Shown here: positions 1 to 9,485 of the stretch, piece after piece
Position numbering within the stretch: position 1 is the first letter of the stretch
Layout of the letters: every line of letters starts with the position of its first letter
Assembly (NCBI RefSeq): GCF_000002235.5
Contig: NW_022145607.1
Span: 34,666,029 to 34,730,028, forward strand
Reading direction: 5' to 3'
Origin: Strongylocentrotus purpuratus
Taxonomy: Eukaryota > Echinodermata > Echinoidea > Camarodonta > Strongylocentrotidae
Length of the DNA stretch: 64,000 nt
Translations under genes and position numbers: made by a program
The notes under the pieces: generated by a model
Database searches by the model: none
Told to the model about the DNA's origin: nothing
Seen by the model: the letters and a program-made list of their open reading frames with translations, nothing else

Positions 1-2
1 TT

Positions 3-148
3 TCCATAACAATAGATAGGCCCTAATCTGTCTAAATGTCGGGTGATAAACTAATTACTTGATTACTTTATTTTCACGAGTCATATTCATCGATGATGTC
101 CATAACAATAGATAGGCCCTAATCTGTCTAAATGTCGGGTGATGAACT
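3..148. repeat. Short direct duplication
   Basis: A segment of about 48 bases starting CCATAACAATAGATAGG occurs at 4 and again at 100, with almost no differences, so the period is 96 bases. It may continue to the left of the window. Confidence 0.8.
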
Positions 149-209
149 GCATTTATATTCACAGAGTCTGCAGCCAGGTTGCAGCTAGCTGCATGTATAT
201 AGGCCTACC

Positions 210-565
210 GTGAACATAGTTCTGTGTTCCCAAGGCGGGCCCCTTGACCCTATCAGCAGGCGGGGTTTAACATTTATAAATCGGGCCGAAAATTTCGCAA
301 ATACTCAGCCAGCCGCTAGGCGCATTTTCGTCGAAAAAAACAATTTTGGGGTATTGCAAACAGCCGAAAATTTTGGAAATTTTGAAAAAACTGACCCATT
401 TTTAATGGTATTTTTGATAAGTGGGACCCATATTTTTAAGGATTTTGTGTGTGAAAAAGTTACACATTAGAGCGGCACACCCCCGTATGCCCTAAAATGT
501 GAGTACCCCCCCCCCCCCGGACTTTACCCCCCCCCCCCCTTGGAAAATCCTGGATCCGCCGCTGA
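210..565. mobile_element. Remnant of a hAT-like nonautonomous element
   Basis: The segment resembles the intact element at 6,337-6,720 (shared run with AAATCGGGCC and AAATTTCGCAA near 280-300) and ends in two C runs followed by GGATCCGCCGCTG at 553-565. The complement, CAGCGGCGGATCC, is the kind of terminus seen on other elements here. No matching left end is visible, so it is truncated or decayed. It has no believable coding content. Confidence 0.5.
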
Positions 566-887
566 ATATATCCAATATATAATACAACTGCTATGTTGAA
601 GTGGCAGAATTACTTACAATGAATGTACACAATTATATTGTATCAAACAAAACAAAACAAAAACAGTATATTGGAAATAATTATATATGATCATTTTTCA
701 ATACAGTTTAATTTGATTTATAATACATTAAAATGGGATACATATCACATGGACTTGTGCACCTTCGTTGTTTTACTTCATTCACAGGCGTTGCTATATT
801 GATTGATTGATTGATTGAACTGGTTGATAATTGATTTATTTATTTTTTAATCAAACAAATAAAAACATTCAAAATAGCTACCAAGGC
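566..887. other. AT-rich intergenic stretch
   Basis: No gene or clear element is seen. A short TTGA microsatellite lies at about 799-818. Confidence 0.6.
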
Positions 888-891
888 TTAA

Positions 892-1256
892 AGGTAAAGA
901 CCAGTTATGGTCATGCGATTGCATTGTGAAAGAAACGTTGTGGAATCGATCAGAAAGGTTGATCATCTAGCGTCTAGCATCTGCAAGGTTCTGGAATCAT
1001 CAAAATGATAAGAAATTTGGCCCATTCTTCGTAAAGTTACAAGCACTATACACAGAAAGATGTATATGGGACTACCCTATATCTCTCACATACCATGAGA
1101 AAAACAAATTTACCAAATATATGAATTAGTAGGCGGTTTCCCGGCAAATTTTGTATCATCATGTATTAGTCAAAACATATTCTTTCACATGATTGGTAAT
1201 GAGAGCTTCCATTTCATTTTTTGAAATTGGGGCGTTTCCAATACTGGTCTTTACCT
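892..1256. mobile_element. TTAA-flanked MITE, complete copy
   Basis: The element starts AGGTAAAGACCAGT and ends with its reverse complement, and TTAA lies at both borders (888-891 and 1,257-1,260). TTAA duplication plus short terminal repeats is typical of piggyBac- or Kolobok-type elements, so this is inferred to be a nonautonomous member. The first ~190 bases recur at 6,755-6,951 (minus), 17,061-17,216 (plus) and 40,666-40,861 (minus). It has no coding capacity. Confidence 0.85.
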
Positions 1257-1260
1257 TTAA

Positions 1261-1700
1261 ACAATTTGAACATACAAAATATTTTCAAAATTCAAAATTT
1301 CAAATTTCATTTGAAAAACTGAAAATCACGTTTGTGGCGCACATGCAGATTTTGAGGGTGAGTGCTTCAACGCCCCCCCCCCACCCCCTACTTCTAAAAA
1401 GCTTCCTATACGCATATGATCTACAATGTCTATTTTATCGGGAACCTATAATCTACAAGCACTGATTTTCAATAGGTTCACAGGACTACTGATGGGGGGG
1501 GGCAGGTTGACCCCCCCCCCCCAATTAAAATTCAAACGTGGTTTATTTCTAATTCTATACCAGTGATTTACAAAATGTAGCTGAAACATGACATGATTTC
1601 CCGGTTCTTTTTCACCCGTTCCCCCAATTATATCATAGGCAGAACTCCCGGTGGGGAGGGGGGGGGGCTCTGCCCCCACTTTTTCAGGTACCCCCCCCCC

Positions 1701-1733
<33 letters not shown>

Positions 1734-1740
1734 TTTTACT
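1261..1740. other. Homopolymer-rich decayed repeat region
   Basis: C runs occur near 1,372, 1,510 and 1,690, G runs near 1,494 and 1,655, and an A run of about 28 at 1,703-1,731. The mix resembles broken hAT-type ends of the window, but no terminus pair can be defined. Translations here are low-complexity and are not genes. Confidence 0.5.
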
Positions 1741-2261
1741 TAGGACAAGTGCCTCTTTTATTTTCTAATAACTGTTCTAGTTTCCTCTCTTTTCATCTCT
1801 GGTGAGTACGTCTTTTCAGGTGCGAGACATTTTCCCTTTACACCATAATTTGGGCCTTTAAAAAAAATAGTTTTACTCGTGCCTCTTTTCCTGTTTAATA
1901 AGTGTACTTTTCCCTTCGTAATAACTAATAAGATCCCCCTTCCCTATTTCTTAAATGCCACTTAAGTGCCTCTTTTATTTTGACACGTGCCTCTTTTCCT
2001 TTCTAATAAATACCATATTTCCTTCGGATAAGTGCCCCTTTTCCTGTTATATAGTAAGCCTCTTCCCCTTTTCAAAATGCACCTTTTAACTCATCTGATA
2101 AATGCCCCTATTAAAATCTGAGAGGTGCCCTTTTATTTCAACAGATTCCCCATTTCCATTCTCACAAGTGCTCTTTTCATCTCTGTTGAGTGTCACATTT
2201 CAGGTGCAAAAAGTGCCATTTTCACCTCTGATAATTGCCCTTTTTAAGTTTCTTTTTACAC
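1741..2261 (+). repeat. Degenerate ~30-bp pyrimidine-rich tandem repeat (left flank of the 17-kb block)
   Basis: Loose units of the type AAGTGCCTCTTTTCCT followed by TAATAA recur every ~25-33 bases. The same repeat resumes at 19,308, directly after the 17-kb block, and an inverted copy lies inside the block at 11,250-11,640. Confidence 0.75.
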
Positions 2262-2269
2262 GATCGAGC
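2262..2269. other. Left 8-bp target duplication GATCGAGC
   Basis: GATCGAGC directly precedes CAGGGGCGTC at 2,270. The identical octamer follows GACGCCCCTG at 19,300-19,307. An 8-bp duplication is the hAT superfamily signature, though P-type elements also make 8 bp. Confidence 0.75.
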
Positions 2270-2309
2270 CAGGGGCGTCAGGTTATTGTCGGTAAAATTG
2301 CGCTGCCGT

Positions 2310-2545
2310 CGGGAAAAAAGAGAAAAGGGGGAGGAAAAAAGGGAGGGAAAGGGAAAGAAAAGAAAAAAGGAAAAGGAAAGAAAAGAAAGAAAGAAAAAGA
2401 AAGGAAAGGAAGGAAAAGAAAGGAAAGAAAAGAGAAGAAAGAAAGAGAGAACAAAAGAGGGAGAAGAGGAAAGAAAAAAGAAAGAAAAGGAAAAAAAGAA
2501 GTAAAAAGAGAAAAGGGAAACAAAAGAAACGGGGGATGAAAGAGA
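2310..2545 (+). repeat. Polypurine tract
   Basis: About 235 bases are almost purely A and G. Long mirror-like purine tracts can form triplex DNA. Its counterpart on the other strand lies at 18,828-18,995. Lysine/arginine-rich and serine/phenylalanine-rich open frames across it are composition artefacts. Confidence 0.8.
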
Positions 2546-2884
2546 GGAGAGAGAGGGGAGCTAAGAGCCTGAGATAAAAGTAGTGGGAGTTAAAGAGAGA
2601 GGGGGTTGTTGGGTGGAGTCGTCCCGTCGAGGGAGCAAGAAAGACACGGGTAAATAATATTGCTGTGTCGGGTCAGCTGTGTCGGTATTCTTGCTCTATC
2701 CTCGTGTACTATATCAATGCAGAAGTTTGAAGTCGGTGAGATGTATAACGTCGGTCGGCCGACAAGTTTTTTCCCCTACGAACTGTTACTTTTTATCCGC
2801 TGTGACGACTTCGTATTTTCTCGAAGTTTCACTTTCCTATAATATCAGCTAAAGAAATCAGAGGTTTAAAATTTTTCGGGAAAC

Positions 2885-4005
2885 CGTAAATTCAAACAAG
2901 GATTAGGAGTCAACAACGGTACGACGAATCGTCTTCCTTTCTCTATATGTTGATGAAACGCCAAAAATTCCGCACTTCGCGCGGGAGGGGAAAACTTCAT
3001 TTAGAAGAGTCGCGAACGGTACAACGAATCGTCTGCTTTCTCTAATAATTTAAGGAAACATCAAAGCTTCCGCGCTTCGCGCGAGAGGGGAAACTTAATT
3101 CAGATAAACGGGGCTTATTACGAGTCGAAAACGGTACAACGAATCGTCTGCTTTCTCTAATAATTTAAGGAAACATCAAAGCTTCCGCGCTTCGCGCGAG
3201 AGGGGAACTTAATTCAGATAAACGGGGCTGATTACGAGTCGAAAACGGTACAACGAATCGTCTGCTTTCTCTAATAATTTAAGGAAACGTCAAAGCTTCC
3301 ACGCTTCGCGCGGGAGGGGGGGGGGGAACTGAATTCAGATAAATAGGGCTTATTTAGAGTCGAAAACGGTACAACGAATCGTCTGCTTTCTCTAATAATT
3401 TAAGGAAACGTCAAGGCTTCCGCGCTTCGCGCGAGAGGGGGAAACTGAATTCAGATAAATAGGGCTTATTAAGAGTCGAAAACGGTGCAACGAATCGTCT
3501 TCTTTCTATAATAATTTAAGGAAACGTCAAAGCTTCCGCGCTTCGCGCGAATGGGGAAACTGAATTCAGACAAGGATTAAGAGTCGAGAACAGTACCCTC
3601 AATCGTCTGCTATCTCTAATAATTTAAGGAAACGTCAAGGCTTCCGCGCTTCGCGCGGGTGAGAGAGGGAGAAACTGAATTCATACAAGGATTAAGAGTC
3701 GAGCACGGTTCAACGAATCGTCTACTTTCTTTAATAATTTAATGAAACGCCAAAACTTCCGCGCTTCGCGCGAAAGGGGGAAACTGAATTCAGATAAATA
3801 GGGCTTATTAATAGTCGAGAACGGTACAATAAATCGCCTTCTTTTTATAATAATTTAAGGAAACGTCTAAGCTTCCGCGTTTTGCGCGGGAGGGGGAGAA
3901 ACTGAATTCAGACAAGGATTAACAGTCGAGAACGGTACAGCAAATCGTCTTCTTTTTATAATAATTTAAGGAAACGTCTAAGCTTCCGCGCTTCGCGCGG
4001 TGGGC
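2885..4005 (+). repeat. ~117-bp satellite array, about 10 units, with a GC hairpin in each unit
   Basis: Spacing between ACGAATCGTCTG landmarks is 115, 114, 121 and 116 bases near 3,024-3,490. Each unit carries GAGTCGAAAACGGTACAACG, TTTCTCTAATAATTTAAGGA, then GCTTCCGCGCTTCGCGCG and AATTCAGATAAATAGGGC. The complement of the GC core, CGCGCGAAGCGCG, forms a 5-bp stem closed by GAA. Related arrays lie at 14,576-14,948, 15,966-17,057, 17,948-18,540 and, decayed, 21,670-21,975. Confidence 0.9.
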
Positions 4006-4215
4006 CCATCCCCCACACCCCCTAATGAGCGCGATTCTTGCGCTCTTTAAGTGATTCGCTTGCTCACTACCGCCCCTCCCTCCCTCCCTCCCTCCCTCCC
4101 TCCTAGCTCCGCGCCTGCATTAAAATATATAGCTATGATGCTGACTAAGTTGACGAAATAATTCGTATATTTCTGTCGTCGAGGAAAATTTGCGCATACG
4201 TAAGTACTATAGATA

Positions 4216-4551
4216 CAAGATACAAGATACAAGATACAAGATACAAGATATTTTATTTGGTCTTTGCAAACAAGTTACATAGAAAATTGTTTTCCACTGG
4301 CGTTACAGTCATATTCAACAAAATACTTATTTATAATTACAAGAAATAAATACATCACGTTTATAGAATTAAATAGATGAAATAAGGAACAAATACATGC
4401 AAAAGATAATGAAGCGACAAAAATGGTCATTGGTACATGTACTTCAAATCATGAGTTTCAGAATTAAGTCTTGGTCATTGGTATTTCAAATCATACAATT
4501 AATTTCCGACGCAGAAGTTTAACGTTTAACCTGTGAGTTGAATTTATGAAC
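4216..4551 (-). mobile_element. 3' end of a non-LTR retroelement (CR1-like)
   Basis: On the minus strand the segment runs into GACCAAATAAAATATC and then repeated TTGTATC units, the usual tail style of CR1/L2-type LINEs and their SINEs. AGATA flanks it at 4,211-4,215 and 4,552-4,556. The right arm tail (about 14,045-14,370) has the same insertion, while the truncated tail at 19,011-19,299 has the empty site. Class assignment is inference; no coding part remains. Confidence 0.65.
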
Positions 4552-4730
4552 AGATAGTCCGTAGGAAAAACAATTTAGCCTTCGGCCCCGGGTACATAGG
4601 GTTAAATTTATAAATATTGGGACATTTAACTTTGTCGGTAATTGGGGGCTAGTTTTGTCGGTAATCGTTGGCCTCTAACCCCCCCCCCCCCCCCCCCCCC
4701 CACACTGAAAAAGGTCTAGCGACGCCTCTG

Positions 4731-5410
4731 ATCTTGTTGGGAGTTTCACAAAGACCATTAAAACGCAAACCATACTTAATAGCTAGAGAACACAATATAA
4801 ATTTCCAATCGATGCACACAAAGCACGGTGATCATTCTGATGATATGCTAACAGTTCCTGAAAATGAACTTGTGATATTATGATGATCGAGATGATGGGA
4901 AAGCTCATGATGTATCGTCGCCATGGTAAATAAATAACCACAGTAAGTTTACACCAATATCTTCGCCATAATTGGACTATCCCCATCACCATCATAATCA
5001 TATACCAATCAACAATGGTGATAGCGATTTAGCCAATTGTGAGGCTCTAGTGCCAATCAAATGCTTGGTTGTAGAAGGGTAGGCAAACCTTTCTCTGGTC
5101 AAAATGAGGATGTAAATGATCCTGATACTCTTCGATGTCTTATTGATGCATGATCTTATATGATTATTACTGCGATAACGCTCATTTATCTTAGGCACGA
5201 TCAAATGTCTAGTTCTTTGTTTGTTTTTATTTTTATCAGGTGGGCTTATGTTTTCGTCAGAATATCTTTCTTATTTCGACCCACTTTTTTGTTAGCACGC
5301 TAACTTGAAAATGGCTCAATCAAATGCCTTGAAATTTGCCACACATGTGTATTGGCATATAGAAAGAGCAAAATAGGGTTTTCAATCTTGACCTTGACTG
5401 ATAACGTAAT
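4731..5410. other. Middle segment, no gene seen
   Basis: 680 bases between the left arm and the next small element. No conserved coding frame, tandem repeat or terminal-repeat pair was found. Confidence 0.5.
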
Positions 5411-5415
5411 CTAGG

Positions 5416-5850
5416 CAGGGGCGGATCTAGCTTTTTGCTAAGGGGGGGTTTGACCAAAATAATGACGATGCGGAGCATCGTCCACGAGCCGCGAAGCGGC
5501 GAGCTGATTTTTTTTTGGGTGTTTATTTGAACTCCGTAAGTGATGTTTTCCTGGCATCTATTAACACAATGGAGACCATAAAAAGCAGTGCATGATAACG
5601 TCTTTTTAAATCAAGTAACAGTAAATACACAGTTATATCCAGTTATCATGTGTTTGGTTAAGTTACCAGATGAGTTGAATATCTTCTCACAATATTTGCA
5701 CTTGAAAGGGTTTTTCTCCAGCGTGCGTTCTTTTTTCTTTCTTTTTTTCTTTCTTTTTTTTTTTTTTTTTTTTTGGGGGGGGGGGGGGCCGCCCAAGGGG
5801 GGGGGGGGGTTTAAACCCCCTAAACCCCCCCCCCCGTAGATCCGCGCCTG
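5416..5850. mobile_element. hAT-like MITE with two GNA-loop hairpins and a zinc-finger fragment
   Basis: The left end CAGGGGCGGATCTA and the right end TAGATCCGCGCCTG are inverted repeats with one difference. CTAGG flanks both sides (5,411-5,415 and 5,851-5,855). A 5-bp duplication fits hAT5-type or related elements; an 8-bp match is not present. Near 5,467-5,500 lie two perfect hairpins, GATGC-GGA-GCATC and GCCGC-GAA-GCGGC. Long T, G and C runs fill the right half. Confidence 0.7.
5611..5731 (-). pseudogene. C2H2 zinc-finger gene fragment (3' end), frameshifted
   Basis: On the minus strand one frame reads RTHAGEKPF, the linker between Kruppel-type fingers. The next frame reads KCKYCEKIF then SGNLTKHM, a C-x2-C-x12-H finger. 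One extra C between linker and finger breaks the frame, and the second zinc histidine is missing before the stop complement at 5,611-5,613. It therefore looks like the last finger of a C2H2 gene captured by the surrounding MITE and now dead. Confidence 0.75.
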
Positions 5851-6328
5851 CTAGGCGCCATTTTGTGAAAATCAACTCATGATCATATCTTCATAACGGG
5901 AAGTCATTTCTCATTCATATTTATCATGATCAAAGTCAATATCAGTCGGGTCAATTTCAGGTCAAAAAGTACGGTGACCATAACTAATTAATAATTAATT
6001 AATTGTGGGGCCTCACAAATATTAGAAATGGTTATATTTATGGATATTTCAGCCATCTCTGAGCCGATTTTTATCAAACAACAATGATTTTGATAGTTAA
6101 TTGTATGTTCTTTCAAGCTTGACACTCAGTTTTTCATAATCTCGCAAAGAAATTATAATCTGCAACAAAACTCAACAATCCCTTTAAAAAACCGGAATAT
6201 CCGACCTTATTCTGAGCGATCACGACAATAATTATTCGAAGCGTGCATGCAGCTATGGTAGGTCCATGACAAGAGTTTGAAGCTCCTAAAACGGGTCTCT
6301 ATAATTAATTTGACATTGTGCGTGATAG
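5851..6328. other. Middle segment, no gene seen
   Basis: Contains a TAATTAATAATTAATTAATT tract near 5,983-6,003. Nothing else recognisable. Confidence 0.5.
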
Positions 6329-6336
6329 GTGATAGA

Positions 6337-6720
6337 CAGTGGCGTACGCAGGATTTTTTCAAGGGGGGGGGTTAAAATCGGGCCCAAAATTTCGCAACGA
6401 CTCAGCTTTATTATTTTGCTCCCGAAAATTTGAAAATCGCGCCGAAAGTCGCTCATTGGGGGGGGGGGGGGGGGGGGGTAAGCGGACACTTATTATTTTT
6501 TTTTGTCTCGAAATTTTGACATTTTGTTCCGTTGGGGGTGGGGGGGGGGGGGGGGAGGTCACCTTTTTTTAGGTCAGCCATTGGTATAATTTGTTTGTTT
6601 TTTTAATAAAAATAAAAAATAAAAAGAAACTCAAAAGGGGGGGTTCACAAAACACATACACAAAACATACACATAAAAAACTCAAGGGGGGGGGGGTGGT
6701 AACCCCTGCGTACGCGCCTG
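6337..6720. mobile_element. hAT-like MITE with perfect 8-bp target duplication
   Basis: Starts CAGTGGCGTACGCAGG, ends CCTGCGTACGCGCCTG, and is flanked by GTGATAGA at 6,329-6,336 and 6,721-6,728. At 384 bp it has no coding capacity and holds several G runs. The interior is related to the remnant at 210-565. Confidence 0.9.
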
Positions 6721-6754
6721 GTGATAGATATTACGCACATTTCGCGCATGTGTG

Positions 6755-6951
6755 CATAGTCCCATATACATCTTTCTGTGTACAGTGCTTGTAACTTTAC
6801 AAAGACTAGACTGGGCCAAATTTCTTATCATTTTGATGATTCCAGAACCTTACAGTACACACCAAAACTTATATGCTAGATCAACCTTTTTGGATCGATT
6901 CCACAACGTTTCTTTTCACAATGCAATCGCTTGACCAGAACTGATCTTTAT
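6755..6951 (-). mobile_element. Partial copy of the 892-1,256 MITE family
   Basis: Inverted copy of about 190 bases of the family, from CCCATATACATCTTTCTG to a decayed end CTTTATCTTTAA. The distal half of the family is absent, so it is truncated. Confidence 0.85.
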
Positions 6952-6959
6952 CTTTAATA

Positions 6960-7500
6960 TTACCTTTTTTGGAGATGGGCCCCCTTCCTTCGCGATGAAA
7001 GGGGGGGGGGGTGCGATTATTCAAATTTTCGATTACCAAACAAAAAATTACTGCTCACTACCCCTCCCCCCCCCCCCCACCGATCGAATTATCGGCCAGC
7101 TGTTTCGCCGCTAAATATTTTCTCACGAATTGGGCCCCCTCCCCTGCCGCCGGCTGGATCCGGCCCTGGGAAGGTCGGAGGGGGGGGGGGGGGGGGGGAG
7201 GGGGGGAAGGGGGATAAGGGGGATAGGCTTTCTTCTTTTTCTTTTCTCTTTTTTTCTTCTCTCTCTCTCTCTCTCTCTGTTTCTGTTCTCTTCTTTCTTT
7301 CTTTCTCTTTTTTTTTGCTCTGCTCCTTTTTTTCCTCTTAATTCTCCTTTTTCTTTTCTCTTCTCCTTTTTTCTTCTCTTCTCCTTTCTTTTTTTCCCTC
7401 TTCTTTTCTTCCTCTTTTTCCTTCCCCTTTTTTGCGCCTCCAATAGGGGGGGGCGGCTGTTTCGCCGCCCCCCCCCCACTGGGTCCGCCACTGTATATTA
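6960..7500. repeat. G/C runs and a ~230-bp polypyrimidine tract
   Basis: C-rich and G-rich runs at 7,000-7,080 and 7,178-7,210 are followed by a nearly pure C/T tract (7,219-7,437) with (CT)n at 7,258-7,278. Two hAT-like right ends can be seen, CTGGATCCGGCCCTG near 7,154-7,168 and CTGGGTCCGCCACTG near 7,480-7,494, without partner left ends. Coding frames here are composition artefacts. Confidence 0.6.
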
Positions 7501-9473
7501 TATGTATCATGAAAGAATTGAGAGATAGAGAGTAATCGGTTTCGGTTCGGTTGGACCAAGGCTTCTTTCAGTACCCGCCACACCCTACTGCACACACGCA
7601 CACATGTCACATGTATATTTTTGCTGTGATCCGATATTTGGGCTACGTTGACGGCTGCATGACAGATATATGGTACAGGCCTCAAGCTTCATTGGCGAGG
7701 ATTGGTAAGGTACTGCACATTACCTAATTTGTTCGCCGTTAATGTATAATGCTACTTGATATATTACCATTTATTTGCACAACGACTACGTTGTGAAGAT
7801 ATTATAGGGAGCGAACCAGCTAATCGGTGACGTGATATATAGTGCATGCATGTATATACTCCTGTATATCACAACTACAGCTATATATAATCACATGTAC
7901 ATTTCCAACCATGAAACTATAGTATGAGACTTGTAAATCCCGCACCGATTTGTTGATGACCAGAAGAAGAAGAGCTAGTTCTTTTTCATTTTGCTATTGT
8001 AAGCGCTATAGATTATGGTTTCTGTTCTGAATAGTGCAGGATGTTGATATCGAATTACATGGATAAAAACATATGACCGGAGTACAGTAAAGACTGATCA
8101 CATGCTTATTATTTTAATGTATTCATTTCGAATGAAATTAACGTACTTAAAAGCATGCCAGGTGGTTGCCTGACATAGCAACTACGATTATGTGGAAAGT
8201 CTATATAGGCATAAGACCCTGAATACATTATGTCCTATGATATCTGTGTATAGCGCCGCGTCATGCACTATACTGTACCCTAATTCTCTTTTTTGGCCCG
8301 GATCGAAGCTCGATTGTGCATTTATACGACGTGGCTCTTGTACGGATGGAACCATAACAAATAAAAGTAATAACAACGGTTCCATTGTGCTGGAACTAGT
8401 TGAGCGTGAACAAAGCAAACATAATTTCTGAAACATTGTTAAATGTGCATTTAAGCACTGAAGTGAGACATGATACTGGCTTAGTTGTCCAGGTAACTGG
8501 TTCCAGACAATATAGTGTGCTAAACGGTGGTGTGGTGATCATCCCCACACATAGTCCACTGCAGCTATAGGCCCATCAAGGTCCGCCATCTTTGCTCAGA
8601 CATGTTGCTTCTTGTTAAAACCAAATGAAAATGGTAGCATTTGGTATTTATCATTCTCCTTTTTGTTGGGGGGGGGGGGGTGTTCAGCTTACTTTTTTTT
8701 TCTTCATTTGACCCCCCTCCCCCCCCCCCCCAGCCGCACTCTCTCTCTCTCTCTCTTTTCAGAGCCCAAACCAGTGTCGTTTTAAAAGCCATTTCAACCC
8801 CTCTCAGTTGCAGGGGGCAGGGATAATAGAAATTAAGTCTAATTTTTGTATTCTTATTAAAATAACAAAACTTTGTAATTCAGAATATAGAATTTAAGAA
8901 TAGAGTTTACGGTCTAATGGTCTGATCTGAAACTTGAAATTATTACAATTTCAATGTAATTCATTTGTAACATAGCTACAAGGCCCCAAGGGGTTGTATT
9001 ATATCAGGACTTGACTGTATTACGACTATTGTATGCAAAACATATCACAATGCCAAGACGTGAACCTCTATCCCATAAACCTATGCACTAACTAGTTCCG
9101 TAATTACGTCATTCATAGCAAACGGTTGGCCAAATAGTGTGCGACATTTGGCATTTTGATCAGGTATGTTAATTGCTTATTAATTTTGTAGACTTCCATT
9201 TATATTTGCCCACCCGTTTTATAAAACAAATAATATATGTTTTGAAGCTTGTGTATTAGTGATAAGCAAATTGCAATTCACTTGGATAAGTCATACTTAA
9301 CTGGATCATGAACTGGACAAGTCTCGTTCATTGCCTGGCCTATTGTGGCTTGACCTGCGTGCAGTGCATATTGTCTAATGCACTTGCAAGCATAAATTTG
9401 TATATACTATTTGTGTTGTAGAATTATATATATGTTATGGCATTAATCAAATAACGATATTTCCTTTGACCTA
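7501..9473. other. Upstream region of the B-box gene, no gene seen
   Basis: Mostly unique AT-rich sequence. A G run (8,667-8,680), a C run (8,713-8,730) and (CT)n (8,739-8,756) mark another decayed repeat. No clear core promoter was identified. Confidence 0.5.
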
Positions 9474-9485
9474 TGACCAGATCGC

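Larger units (their letters stand above)
2270..4730 (+). mobile_element. Left arm of the composite element
   Basis: Order: terminal CAGGGGCGTC, purine tract (2,310-2,545), a unique segment (2,560-2,880) with an inverted copy at 18,545-18,835, the ~117-bp satellite (2,885-4,005), a tail (4,006-4,730) with a (TCCC)n tract at 4,075-4,103, a C run, and the terminus whose complement reads CAGAGGCGTCGCTAGACC. The same parts in reverse order form the right arm. Confidence 0.75.

Noticed and set aside
2102..2539. Lysine-rich and phenylalanine-rich open frames on both strands
   Set aside because: They follow the polypurine tract and have no amino-acid pattern beyond composition.
2885..4005. CRISPR-like regular repeats
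   Set aside because: Repeats are directly adjacent, diverged and in an animal genome; no spacers of uniform length.
2270..4730. Left arm as an independent simple insertion
   Set aside because: The sequences outside 2,270 (GATCGAGC) and 4,730 (ATCTTGTT) do not match, so it has no target duplication of its own.
7058..7685. Long lysine/glutamate/proline-rich frames
   Set aside because: They translate polypyrimidine and G/C runs; no start context or conserved motif.
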